64,000 nucleotides of DNA from JACOMS01 sp051252005. GTDB taxonomy: Bacteria; Pseudomonadota; Alphaproteobacteria; Caulobacterales; Maricaulaceae. Below the pieces are notes generated by a model. That model worked only from the letters and a program-made list of their open reading frames with translations, was not told where the DNA came from and did no database searches. Position numbers and translations under genes: made by a program. The DNA lies in contig JBPOEZ010000001.1 of the NCBI GenBank assembly GCA_051252005.1, positions 124,001 through 188,000 on the forward strand, given 5' to 3'. This document shows, piece by piece, positions 8,185 to 16,310 of the stretch. How positions within the stretch are numbered: the first letter of the stretch is position 1; the number at the start of each line of letters is the position of its first letter.

Positions 8185-8604
8185 CTAGAGCCTGCTAATA
8201 ATTTTTTCTTTCCAGGAAGCCCCAAACGTTAACCAAGCGAGTGCGCCGACAATCAGCACCCAGCTGAAACACATCGCGGCAAATGGCCCCCAATTGGACG
8301 GGTCCTTTAAGGCAGACATTAGCGGGAAGATCAGCAAAAGAATTAAGCCGGTCGATATGCTGAAAAACTGAATGATTTTGTTAGCCCGCACTTCTTTGTT
8401 GTCATCGTCGTCATGCGTAGTTTTTAACTGTTCTCGTAGTTCTGAGACGTCAATGTCAAATGCTGCGGCCAGTGATTTCAATGAGTCTAGTCCCGCCCTG
8501 TGGGTGCGTTCTATTCTCTGAATTGTTCGAACGTTTAAACCGCTCGCTTGAGCCAAGTCCTCTTGAGACCAATGTTTATTAATTCTCATACTCTTAAGTG
8601 CCAT
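8185..8604 (-). CDS. HTH (XRE) regulator with C-terminal 2TM domain
   Basis: A 139-residue protein. Residues 1-60 form an XRE-type helix-turn-helix (SQEDLAQASGLNVRTIQRIE is the recognition region). An acidic linker (62-72) is followed by two hydrophobic segments (about 80-100 and 108-127), the 2TM-domain architecture of membrane-anchored regulators. It probably senses an envelope signal or is tethered to the membrane. ATG at 8604 opens toward a 244-bp intergenic region shared with the guanidine-exporter operon, which holds an inverted repeat and a tandem repeat that could be its operators. Confidence 0.82.
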   Translation of the reverse strand: MALKSMRINKHWSQEDLAQASGLNVRTIQRIERTHRAGLDSLKSLAAAFDIDVSELREQLKTTHDDDDNKEVRANKIIQFFSISTGLILLLIFPLMSALKDPSNWGPFAAMCFSWVLIVGALAWLTFGASWKEKIISRL

Positions 8605-8634
8605 TTTTCCATCCTACTTAAATATTCGAATTAA

Positions 8635-8651
8635 GATTAATCGATTTAATC
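8635..8651. promoter_or_regulatory. Inverted repeat GATTAA-N5-TTAATC upstream of the HTH gene
   Basis: A perfect 6-bp inverted repeat with a 5-base spacer lies 31 bp upstream of the HTH regulator start. It may be an autoregulatory operator. The AT-rich composition makes this tentative. Confidence 0.35.
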
Positions 8652-8680
8652 CACGTCAGCAACGACAACGGCTTGACGAT

Positions 8681-8702
8681 CACCCGACATTCACCCGACA
8701 TT
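8681..8702. repeat. Exact tandem 11-bp repeat (CACCCGACATT x2)
   Basis: Two identical head-to-tail copies of CACCCGACATT, each one helical turn long, sit just upstream of the -35 region of the guanidine-exporter promoter. Direct repeats on one DNA face are typical binding sites for activators or tandem HTH dimers. Confidence 0.6.
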
Positions 8703-8710
8703 TTATGACC

Positions 8711-8739
8711 TTATGAGACATAAACTAATCGCGTATAAT
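8711..8739 (+). promoter_or_regulatory. Probable sigma-70 promoter of the guanidine-exporter operon
   Basis: TATAAT at 8734-8739 matches the -10 consensus exactly. TTATGA at 8711-8716 is a weak -35 at 17-bp spacing. Transcription would begin near 8746 and place the riboswitch hairpins in the leader. Confidence 0.5.
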
Positions 8740-8784
8740 TTGATATTGACTAAGATGCCCATTAGTTTAATTCACATGTTTAAT

Positions 8785-8833
8785 GCGCGGACGACCGCAC
8801 GTTTTTAAACTATTCATAGGGACGACCCGATAA
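8785..8833 (+). promoter_or_regulatory. Guanidine-II (mini-ykkC) riboswitch
   Basis: Two short hairpins with the diagnostic ACGA (ACGR) loop lie in the leader: GCGG-ACGA-CCGC (8787-8798) and GGG-ACGA-CCC (8819-8828), separated by a 20-base AT-rich linker. The second hairpin ends 11 bases before the GGAG ribosome site (8840-8843) of the SMR gene. This matches the guanidine-II class, where guanidinium bridges the two loops and frees the ribosome site. The gene controlled is a Gdx-type exporter, as expected. Confidence 0.88.
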
Positions 8834-8848
8834 TTTTACGGAGTTGTT

Positions 8849-9172
8849 ATGTCTTGGTTTTTTCTAATTATTGCGAGTATGTTTGAGATTGCATGGGTTT
8901 ACGCGCTGAAACGTGTGACAGATATATCTGACTTCTCGGCTATTTTCATAACCATCAGCTTGCTCCTACTTAGTATATTCTTTCTATCACTCGCCATACG
9001 TACTATTCCAATTAGCGTAGCATATGCTCTCTGGACAGGTATAGGCATCATTGGGGCGCTGACGATAGGTGTTATTCTTTATAATGAGCCATTTGACATT
9101 TTCCGCATAATTTGTGTTGCTTGTATATTGGTCGGCATCGTCGGTATTCATATTGCCGAACTTCGCAATTAA
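8849..9172 (+). CDS. gdx: SMR-family guanidinium exporter (Gdx/SugE type)
   Basis: A 107-residue four-helix small multidrug resistance protein. The essential Glu13 of the first helix is present (MFEIAWVYALK), and the third helix has YALWTGIGIIGA, the Trp-Thr-Gly pattern of the Gdx/SugE subtype rather than the EmrE type. Such dual-topology dimers export guanidinium in exchange for protons across the inner membrane. The guanidine-II riboswitch directly upstream supports the function. It is followed 23 nt later by an ACT-domain gene on the same strand. Confidence 0.92.
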   Translation: MSWFFLIIASMFEIAWVYALKRVTDISDFSAIFITISLLLLSIFFLSLAIRTIPISVAYALWTGIGIIGALTIGVILYNEPFDIFRIICVACILVGIVGIHIAELRN

Positions 9173-9195
9173 TCCAATCATCAGGAGATTTGACT

Positions 9196-9624
9196 ATGAT
9201 GGGATCTACAAACCTTTCACACCTTTTAGCGTCCATGAGCCCGGATTTGCATGACGACACCTTTGTCTTCATGACTATAAAGCCTGATGCTCCCGTTCCA
9301 AATATTGGGGCTGTGATGCAATTAAATGAGGCAGAAGGTGTTTCGCTTATCGCGCCCTTGGGCAGAGCAAAAAAGGCGGGACTAGCTTATGAATTTCCTT
9401 GCCGAAGGATCACTTTAAATATTCATTCATCCCTTGAGGCCGTTGGGTTCTTAGCCGTTATAACCACTCATCTTGCAAAACTAAATGTCGGTGTAAATCC
9501 TGTGTCTGGATTCTATCATGACCACTTGTTTATTCCCGAAGACCGCGCCGATGATGTGATGGCCGCCTTGGCGGAACTCTCACAAAAATACCGCGATGAC
9601 ATAAAGGCAGAGGGTAACAAATAG
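9196..9624 (+). CDS. ACT-domain protein (COG3602/DUF2241-like)
   Basis: A 142-residue soluble protein. The N-terminal part (TFVFMTIKPD at about 20-29) and the C-terminal part (HLAKLNVGVNPVSGFYHDHLFI) match the two ACT-like halves of the COG3602 family, ligand-binding modules of unknown physiological role. ATG at 9196 is chosen for AGGAG eight bases upstream; an in-frame start at 9112 would lie inside the exporter gene. Sharing the guanidine-riboswitch transcript suggests it senses or handles a guanidine-derived or amino-acid ligand; this is inference. Confidence 0.8.
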   Translation: MMGSTNLSHLLASMSPDLHDDTFVFMTIKPDAPVPNIGAVMQLNEAEGVSLIAPLGRAKKAGLAYEFPCRRITLNIHSSLEAVGFLAVITTHLAKLNVGVNPVSGFYHDHLFIPEDRADDVMAALAELSQKYRDDIKAEGNK

Positions 9625-9651
9625 AGAGGATGAAAACGCGGTGCAACGTGA

Positions 9652-9684
9652 CGGAAGGCTGAGTCTTTTGAGAAAAGCTTTCCG
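9652..9684. terminator. Hairpin between convergent genes
   Basis: CGGAAGGCT (9652-9660) pairs with AGCTTTCCG (9676-9684), nine pairs including one G-U. It sits between the ends of the ACT gene and the DUF819 gene. There is no strong T-run, so termination is only plausible. Confidence 0.4.
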
Positions 9685-9702
9685 CCTGAAGCGTATTTAC
9701 CG

Positions 9703-10956
9703 CTACCCCGCCGCTATCGCCTGCATGAGAAGCCCGCAGAGCCATGCGCCATATGTGCCGAGGATGTAACCGAGTACGGCTAGCAAGACGCCGACTGGGG
9801 CGAGGGCGGGGTGAAACGCCGCCGCGAGGACAGGGGCCGAAGCTGCGCCGCCAATATTGGCTTTACTGCCGATAGCAAGGAAGAAATACGGCGCGCGGAT
9901 GATATAGGCGACGATGACCAAAAGGACGATATGGATCACCATCCATATGCCGCCAACCAAAAAGAGGCCGGGATATTCTGCCATGGCTTTGATATCCATC
10001 TTCATACCGATGGTCGCTACGAGAACAAAGATAAAGATCGTGCCGATTTTGGACGCGCCCGCGCCCTCATAGCTGCGGAGTTTAGTGAAGGACAAAGCGA
10101 CCCCGATAGCTGTCGAAATCACGATCAACCAAAAGAAACCGGAGGTCAGGCTAAACTTTGCAAGCCCAGGAGCGTTCTCTTGGATGTAAGGCGCAATGAT
10201 ATCGGAAAGGCCGTGCGCGATTGCGGTCGCGCCAAACCCGATACCGAGGATGATCATGAAGTCCGTGGTCGACGGCGTGCGAGTTATGGATAGGGAATAG
10301 TTTTCCATTTTTTCTTGGAGATGATCGACGGCGCTATTATCTGCGCGTAGAAACTTATTGATTTGCGCGCGCTTACCAATCCCGATCAAAAGGAACGCCA
10401 TCCATATCTCGGCGACAATAACGTCTACTGTAATCATCACAGAATAGAGCGAATTAGACGGCTGGAATATTTCATACATCGCCGCTTGGTTCGCGCCGCC
10501 GCCAATCCAGCTTCCGGCAACTGTCGCCATGCCGCGCCAGACGGCTTCAGGGCCTGCGCCGCCGACAAGGTCAGGCGCAAACATAGAGGTAATGAGGATG
10601 GCGAGAGGGCCGCCGAGAATCACGCCTATTGAGCCTGTTAGGAACATAGCAATCGGTTTCCACCCAAGCCGCGCAATCTCGCGAAGGTCAACACTGAGCG
10701 TGAGCAGAACCAAACAGGCAGGCAGCAGATAACGTGAGGCGACAAAATAAAGATTAGAGTTTTCGCCGTCCACAATATTAAATGTGGTCAGGAGCGACGG
10801 CAGGAAATAACAGAGCAAAAGCATCGGCACGACGGCATAAAACTTTTTGAGCTTCGGGTTGCTACTATTTGAGGTTCTAAACACCACCGCCAAAATGAGC
10901 ATGAGCAAACCAAATATGACCGCATCATTTGTAAATAGCGCGTGATGTTCTTCCAT
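9703..10956 (-). CDS. DUF819 family membrane protein
   Basis: A 417-residue inner-membrane protein with about eleven hydrophobic helices. It matches the DUF819 (YjcL-like) family, which is distantly related to sodium-dependent carboxylate/cation transporters. The recognisable segments are the repeated Gly-rich half-helices around GSWIGGGANQAAMYEIF and IGSKANIGGAASAPVLAAAF, which resemble a two-repeat transporter fold. The substrate is unknown. ATG at 10956 has a weak AGGGGAAATA ribosome site. The 298-bp gap upstream (10957-11254) contains only the terminator of the next gene and AT-rich sequence. Confidence 0.87.
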   Translation of the reverse strand: MEEHHALFTNDAVIFGLLMLILAVVFRTSNSSNPKLKKFYAVVPMLLLCYFLPSLLTTFNIVDGENSNLYFVASRYLLPACLVLLTLSVDLREIARLGWKPIAMFLTGSIGVILGGPLAILITSMFAPDLVGGAGPEAVWRGMATVAGSWIGGGANQAAMYEIFQPSNSLYSVMITVDVIVAEIWMAFLLIGIGKRAQINKFLRADNSAVDHLQEKMENYSLSITRTPSTTDFMIILGIGFGATAIAHGLSDIIAPYIQENAPGLAKFSLTSGFFWLIVISTAIGVALSFTKLRSYEGAGASKIGTIFIFVLVATIGMKMDIKAMAEYPGLFLVGGIWMVIHIVLLVIVAYIIRAPYFFLAIGSKANIGGAASAPVLAAAFHPALAPVGVLLAVLGYILGTYGAWLCGLLMQAIAAG

Positions 10957-11184
10957 GATTTATTTCCCCTAAGCTTACCCCTTTTCGATAATCCACTATG
11001 ATTGGCTTTGAAAGCTAAATTGTTTTATTTTTAAAGTCTAAGGGGCTTCGGCCATATTCTCCTGCTGATTTGTAATGTCAGTGACAAATTTGCAAAAAGT
11101 CGGTGACGCCGTACAGTAGTAAAGAATAAGGCGTCCTTAATTCGCGTGATTATTCAGAAGATTTAATTTGCGCTGGATTACCGA

Positions 11185-11214
11185 TAAAAAAAAGCCCCGC
11201 CGAAAAGGCGGGGC
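11185..11214 (-). terminator. Rho-independent terminator of the PAN-domain gene
   Basis: On the minus strand GCCCCGCC-TTTTC-GGCGGGGC is followed by a run of eight or more T. It lies 41 bp past the PAN-domain gene stop. Confidence 0.92.
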
Positions 11215-11254
11215 CGTCGTTGAATGACAAGCGCCTCATTGCGCCTATTTTATA

Positions 11255-12088
11255 TTAACGGCAAAACTTTGTTATCGACCCGTTGCTTAATCCTCTGCCC
11301 TTGAAGAATGCGATTATCTCAGCATCACAACGGCTCGTCGTTGGTACGTCTGCTCCGTAGTTATTGAAGGTTTGTCCTGCTTGGGAATTATCCGCACCGA
11401 TTTGGAAGGCAAGCTGTGCATTGTAACGGCCTCCGTCTCTTGCAATGGGTTGGCTCTCGCCTAGAGAATATGGCGCGCCAGACTTGTAGGTTCCGTTCCA
11501 AGCTTTTTTGGTACCGTCAGTAGATACATAAGTGCCTGTGAAGCTTTTTAGGTCTTGTGAGAAAGTGAATTTGACATCACCTTTGAAGACGGGCCCCTGC
11601 CTATTATCCATTGTTCCCCATTTTCCTGTAAAAATGCGGCCCTTCTTATCAAGCGTGCCTTTGAGAAGCTTTTGTGAGTTCCCATAATAGCCGCCAACCC
11701 AATAGATAGGGCCAAAGGTCGAATCCCAAGCGGTGCTCAAGTCAGGCATACCGCCCGTTGTGGATGACTTGGCAGACGAGGTAGGCTTGTGGTAATAATC
11801 ATAGGGGTTCCCAGGGTAGGTCGTTTTGAGTGCCACGTCATCTTTTGACTTATCGCTAAGGTCACAGCTTCGAGCGGCTTTATTATAATCAAAAGACTTA
11901 CAAACAAAACCTGTAGCATTGTTACAGGCCTCTATACAGGCTTGAACTGTCCCGCTGATCTTCCCATTATTATGCCCAGAAATCGCAGCATTCGGCGTCT
12001 TTTGATACGTTTGCGCTTGTACCGCGCTCGCTAAAAACCATGACCCGCCAATAGTCGCAGCAAGTTTCACATAAGTCGAAAATTTCAT
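11255..12088 (-). CDS. Secreted PAN/Apple-domain protein
   Basis: A 277-residue exported protein. Residues 1-26 form a Sec signal peptide ending in VQAQ. Residues 30-100 form a PAN/Apple-like domain with paired cysteines (ACIEACNN, FVCKSFDYNKAARSCDLS), the pattern of PAN_1 carbohydrate or protein binding modules. After a Ser/Thr linker, residues 125-225 contain Gly/Trp-rich beta repeats (GTLDKKGRIFTGKWGT). The C-terminus has two further cysteines. I chose ATG at 12088 because AAGGGA lies upstream and it gives a normal signal peptide. Function unknown; probably periplasmic or surface. It has its own terminator. Confidence 0.75.
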   Translation of the reverse strand: MKFSTYVKLAATIGGSWFLASAVQAQTYQKTPNAAISGHNNGKISGTVQACIEACNNATGFVCKSFDYNKAARSCDLSDKSKDDVALKTTYPGNPYDYYHKPTSSAKSSTTGGMPDLSTAWDSTFGPIYWVGGYYGNSQKLLKGTLDKKGRIFTGKWGTMDNRQGPVFKGDVKFTFSQDLKSFTGTYVSTDGTKKAWNGTYKSGAPYSLGESQPIARDGGRYNAQLAFQIGADNSQAGQTFNNYGADVPTTSRCDAEIIAFFKGRGLSNGSITKFCR

Positions 12089-12208
12089 AATAATCCCTTT
12101 TTCAAACAAACGACGCAGCTTTGCTTGATCAATGGAGGTAAAGATGTGCGCCCATCTTTATAATCTAGCCCTAACACTCATGGTCACTCAAAGAAAGTCG
12201 GCGATCAC

Positions 12209-12248
12209 AAAAAAAGCCCCGCCCCTAGGATTAACCAAGGGCGAGGCT
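12209..12248 (-). terminator. Rho-independent terminator of hppA
   Basis: On the minus strand GAAGCCTCGCCCTTGG pairs imperfectly with CCTAGGGGCGGGGC and is followed by a T-run. It lies 24 bp past the hppA stop. Confidence 0.88.
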
Positions 12249-12271
12249 TCTTGCATAAATTTTATGCTAAG

Positions 12272-14386
12272 TTAGTGCGCGAGCACAGCCAGCAATAGAA
12301 GCGCAATGATGTTCGTGATTTTGATCATCGGGTTGACCGCTGGGCCAGCCGTATCTTTGTACGGGTCACCAACAGTATCGCCAGTAATAGAGGCTTTGTG
12401 GGCTTCACTGCCCTTGCCGCCGTGGTGGCCGTCTTCGATGTACTTCTTGGCATTATCCCAAGCTCCGCCGCCCGCTGTCATAGACAGAGCAACAAACAAG
12501 CCTGTGACGATCACGCCCATAAGCATCGCGCCGAGAGCGGACAGAGCATTGTCCGTACCAGCGACAAGCTGAATCGCGAAGAATAGAACGATTGGCGAAA
12601 GGATCGGAAGCAAGGACGGCTTGATCATTTCTTTAATCGCTGCGCCCGTAAGAAGATCAACGGCTTTCGCGTAATCAGGACGGCTTGTGCCCTTCATGAT
12701 ACCCGGATCCGCTTTGAACTGACGGCGAACTTCTTCAACAATCGAAGCGGCTGCGCGGCCAACAGATTGCATAGCCCACGCACCGAACAAGTATGGAAGC
12801 ATACCGCCGATAAACAGACCCACAACAACGTAAGGGTTTGTCAGGCTAAAGTCCGCAACAGCGCCGGTGAGGGCGTTGCCTTCTTGGCCAGCAAAGAACT
12901 GAAGGTCTTGCGTAAAGGCTGCAAACAGAACCAGAGCGCCAAGACCTGCGGACCCAATGGCGTAGCCTTTGGTCACAGCTTTAGTGGTGTTACCCACAGC
13001 GTCGAGCATGTCTGTTGTGTTGCGAACTTCTGGCTCAAGTTCAGCCATTTCAGCAATGCCGCCCGCATTATCTGTCACAGGACCGAAAGCGTCGAGCGCA
13101 ACGATCATACCGGCAACGCCGAGCATGGCGGTCACAGCAATCGCGATACCGAACAGACCCGCGAGGGAGTATGTCATGATGATACCGACAACAATGATGA
13201 GCGCCGGAACCGCTGTGGCTTCCATAGAAACCGCAAGGCCTTGGATCACGTTAGTGCCGTGTCCAGATTCGGACGCTTCTGCCACAGACTGCACAGGACG
13301 GTATTTTGTGCCTGTATAGTATTCTGTAATCATCACGATAAGACCCGTAATCACGAGTCCTACGACCGCGCAAAGGAAAAGGTCTTGCCCTGTGAATAAC
13401 GTCGTCCCAGCGATGTCGCCAAAGCCGAATATTTTATAAATGACTGCGCCGATAGCGGCAACAGATAATACGCCCGTCACGATGAGGCCTTTATAAAGCG
13501 CGCCCATAACGTTCTCAGAGCCTTTGGAAAGCTTGACGAAATAAGTACCGATGATGGACGTCACGATACACACACCGCCAATAGCGAGCGGAAGCATCAT
13601 GATATCGCGGCGAAGACCCGTAAGCGCGTCGCCTGCGAACAGGATAGCGCCGAGAACCATCGTCGCAGCCAATGTCACAACATAGGTCTCGAAAAGGTCA
13701 GCGGCCATACCGGCGCAATCGCCGACATTGTCGCCTACGTTATCAGCAATCGTGGCTGGGTTGCGTGGATCATCTTCCGGAATTCCCGCTTCAACTTTAC
13801 CGACCAAATCACCGCCCACGTCAGCACCTTTAGTAAAGATACCGCCGCCAAGACGGGCAAACACAGAGATAAGAGACGCGCCAAGTGACAGAGCGATAAG
13901 CCCGTCAATAACATCACGCGAGTCGTAGTTCAGGTTCATCGCCTCAGTCAGAAGCCAGAAGAACCCAGCAATCGAAAGAAGCGCAAGACCTGCGACGAGC
14001 ATACCCGTAATCGCGCCCGCTTTGAACGCGATGTTAAGACCCGCGCCAAGACTTTTGCGTGTCGCTTCGGTTGTCCGCACATTAGCTTGTACGGAGACAA
14101 GCATGCCGACATAACCAGCCGCGCCAGACAGAACCGCGCCGACAATGAAGCCAACAGGCGCTATCCAGTTTTTAAATAAGACGAACAAAAGGATCGCCAC
14201 AACGACGCCGACAACGGCAATCATTTTGTATTGTTTATTAAGGTAAGCCCGCGCGCCTTCTTGGATGGCGCCTGCGATCTCGTTCATGCGTTCATTACCG
14301 GTTGAGGCCTTCATCAGGCTCGCGCGGGTAATCACCCCGTAGACTACAGCAAGCACGCCTGCCGCAATAATTAAGTATAGAGTCAT
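12272..14386 (-). CDS. hppA: K+-insensitive proton-pumping membrane pyrophosphatase
   Basis: A 704-residue polytopic enzyme that hydrolyses pyrophosphate and pumps protons across the inner membrane. The substrate-site segments GGGIFTKGADVGGDLVGKVE (180-199) and DNVGDNVGDCAG (215-226) are intact. The type-defining motif reads GNTTKA with Lys469 instead of Ala, which marks the K+-independent class, as in Rhodospirillum rubrum. I chose ATG at 14386 (MTLYLII) because GAGGGAG lies eight bases upstream; an in-frame ATG at 14419 would add 11 polar residues. It is transcribed alone with its own terminator. Confidence 0.96.
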   Translation of the reverse strand: MTLYLIIAAGVLAVVYGVITRASLMKASTGNERMNEIAGAIQEGARAYLNKQYKMIAVVGVVVAILLFVLFKNWIAPVGFIVGAVLSGAAGYVGMLVSVQANVRTTEATRKSLGAGLNIAFKAGAITGMLVAGLALLSIAGFFWLLTEAMNLNYDSRDVIDGLIALSLGASLISVFARLGGGIFTKGADVGGDLVGKVEAGIPEDDPRNPATIADNVGDNVGDCAGMAADLFETYVVTLAATMVLGAILFAGDALTGLRRDIMMLPLAIGGVCIVTSIIGTYFVKLSKGSENVMGALYKGLIVTGVLSVAAIGAVIYKIFGFGDIAGTTLFTGQDLFLCAVVGLVITGLIVMITEYYTGTKYRPVQSVAEASESGHGTNVIQGLAVSMEATAVPALIIVVGIIMTYSLAGLFGIAIAVTAMLGVAGMIVALDAFGPVTDNAGGIAEMAELEPEVRNTTDMLDAVGNTTKAVTKGYAIGSAGLGALVLFAAFTQDLQFFAGQEGNALTGAVADFSLTNPYVVVGLFIGGMLPYLFGAWAMQSVGRAAASIVEEVRRQFKADPGIMKGTSRPDYAKAVDLLTGAAIKEMIKPSLLPILSPIVLFFAIQLVAGTDNALSALGAMLMGVIVTGLFVALSMTAGGGAWDNAKKYIEDGHHGGKGSEAHKASITGDTVGDPYKDTAGPAVNPMIKITNIIALLLLAVLAH

Positions 14387-14427
14387 AGTGTTTTCTCCCT
14401 CAGATTGGCTTTTCGCCATTTTATTAT

Positions 14428-14528
14428 GAAGTTGGCCGCGCTCTATGATGGCGCGCTTCCCCTCGCGGTTAGTGAAGTTGGCCGTGTCCTCCCCTGTAAT
14501 ACAGGCTGACTCGCTTCCCCTCGCGGTT
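14428..14528. repeat. Two-unit imperfect repeat upstream of hppA
   Basis: GAAGTTGGCCG occurs at 14428-14438 and 14474-14484, and a 17-base exact block CGCTTCCCCTCGCGGTT at 14454-14470 and 14512-14528, in the same order. The two units differ in the length of the segment between the blocks. It lies in the hppA leader/promoter region between the divergent hppA and MFS genes. Purpose unknown; no gene is seen between 14420 and 14686. Confidence 0.8.
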
Positions 14529-14686
14529 GATGCTCATGTTTTGACTGATATAAATGGCTAAATCAAGGAAAGAATCGGTCGGTCTATTTCCCGCATATAG
14601 GTGCTGTTTTTAATGCCTAAGCGGCTCAACTTACTCTTTCACAAACGTAATATAGATATAATAGAACGTCGAAATTCAATATTTAG

Positions 14687-16264
14687 ATGAATAAAATGAG
14701 CGTATTACAGAAACTCGATAGCTGGTTTCCGAGGGGGGACATAGACGACATCGCCAGACAGCGCGGCCTTAAATGGCAAGTGCGTAACGGTGTCGGCGTG
14801 CAGCTTATGGAGAGTTTGGCCGTCGGCGCGTTTCTGACGGCCTACGCGCTACAGCTCGGAGCCTCAAACCTTGTCATTGGTTTGCTTGCCGCGATTCCCG
14901 CTCTGATGAATTTGGTTCAGCTGCCGACAGTATTCTTGGTCGACAAAGTACAAAACCGACGGGCGATTTCGTTTTTCTCGAGCTGTATCTCTCGGCCCGC
15001 TTTGCTGATAGCCGCCGCGGCCGCCTTTATGTCTCCGCCGGAACTGGGTATTAAATTCCTCATTGCAGGATACGTTATTCGATATGCGGCGGGAGCCATT
15101 AATACGTGCGCGTGGAATAGCTGGATGCGGGATTTAATTCCCGCCCAAACTCGGGGGCGGTTTAATGCGAAACGCCTCGCGTGGATGACCGCCTTTGGTA
15201 TGCTTGCGACTTTGGGCGGCGGACTTCTCATGGATGCGTGGCCCGATTTTACGGCGCTGCCTAAATCTTATGGCTTTGCTTTCTTGATTTTTGTTGCATT
15301 TTTATGCGGCACGGCCTCCATGATGACGTTGTTTAAAATTCCTGAAAACCCGATGAAAATAACGCCTGAAACCAAAGTCACAGCGGCGTCTCTTTTGTTG
15401 CCGCTCAAGGACAAGAACTACCGCTCCCTCATTACCTTCTTGTTTATCTGGAATTTTGCCGTTGGCCTCGCTACGCCGTTCTTCACTGTGCATATGCTGA
15501 CGCGGCTTGATATTTCGTTGACGCTTGTGATGGTTCTGACAATGCTCAGCAGCCTCGCTAACATCGCGGTCTTGAGCGCATGGGGGCAGATCGCTGACCG
15601 GTTTAGCTATAAGACGGTTTTAGGATTTTCCGCGCCTCTCTTTTTGATGTGTATTTTTGCTTGGACATTTACGTCTGTGCAAGGGCCGCATAAATTCACC
15701 CTCATACTACTTTTCGCCATTCATATCCTGACAGGGGTCGCGACGGGCGGGGTCACATTGTCGACAAGTAACATTAATATGAAACTTGCCAAAGAACATC
15801 AAGCGAGCAGCTACATTGCGGTGGCGGCTGTAGCAGCCTCCTTAGCCGCTGGTCTTTCGCCAATTATTGGCGGGGCGTTTGCTGACGTCTTGGCTAATTA
15901 TGAGGTCAAGGTTATGATCGATTGGACCTCTCCCACAAAGTCGATTAGCAAAACAGCGCTCGATCTGACCCATTGGGATTTCTATTTTATCATCGCCGCT
16001 GTGCTAGGAATGCTCTCACTACACTTTCTGGCTATCCTTCAAGAGGATGGCGATACGAAAGATGCACGGGTCGGACGCGAAATTTTGATGAGCCTTCGGA
16101 ACGGATTATCCGATATGTCTTCAATTGGCGGCTCGCGGGATGCGCTGGACTTCTTGGCTATGGGAGGTCGCCTTCGCCAAAGAAAAAGTAGGGCAAAACC
16201 AGAAGGGAAAAAGCCGGTTGAGGGAAAACCTCAGAGAAAGCTAGCAATTAAGCCTGAGAAATAA
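14687..16264 (+). CDS. Major facilitator superfamily transporter
   Basis: A 525-residue protein with about 12 hydrophobic helices from residue 38 to 455 and a long basic cytoplasmic C-terminal tail (about 465-525, rich in Lys and Arg). The loop between helices 2 and 3 reads VFLVDKVQNRRAI, an MFS motif-A-like Asp/Arg pattern, and the N- and C-halves resemble each other. The substrate is not predictable; the family is drug or metabolite efflux-like. ATG at 14687; MNKMSVLQ has a second Met four codons in. It is convergent with the alginate-lyase-like gene. Confidence 0.85.
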   Translation: MNKMSVLQKLDSWFPRGDIDDIARQRGLKWQVRNGVGVQLMESLAVGAFLTAYALQLGASNLVIGLLAAIPALMNLVQLPTVFLVDKVQNRRAISFFSSCISRPALLIAAAAAFMSPPELGIKFLIAGYVIRYAAGAINTCAWNSWMRDLIPAQTRGRFNAKRLAWMTAFGMLATLGGGLLMDAWPDFTALPKSYGFAFLIFVAFLCGTASMMTLFKIPENPMKITPETKVTAASLLLPLKDKNYRSLITFLFIWNFAVGLATPFFTVHMLTRLDISLTLVMVLTMLSSLANIAVLSAWGQIADRFSYKTVLGFSAPLFLMCIFAWTFTSVQGPHKFTLILLFAIHILTGVATGGVTLSTSNINMKLAKEHQASSYIAVAAVAASLAAGLSPIIGGAFADVLANYEVKVMIDWTSPTKSISKTALDLTHWDFYFIIAAVLGMLSLHFLAILQEDGDTKDARVGREILMSLRNGLSDMSSIGGSRDALDFLAMGGRLRQRKSRAKPEGKKPVEGKPQRKLAIKPEK

Positions 16265-16310
16265 AGAGGGTAGCCGCCTTACAACGAGCTCTGATCAGAG
16301 GGCATTTTAC

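Noticed and set aside
12767..13399. Plus-strand frame of 210 codons opposite hppA
   Set aside because: It is antisense to the conserved pump; the product is His/Asn/Arg-rich with no recognisable domain.
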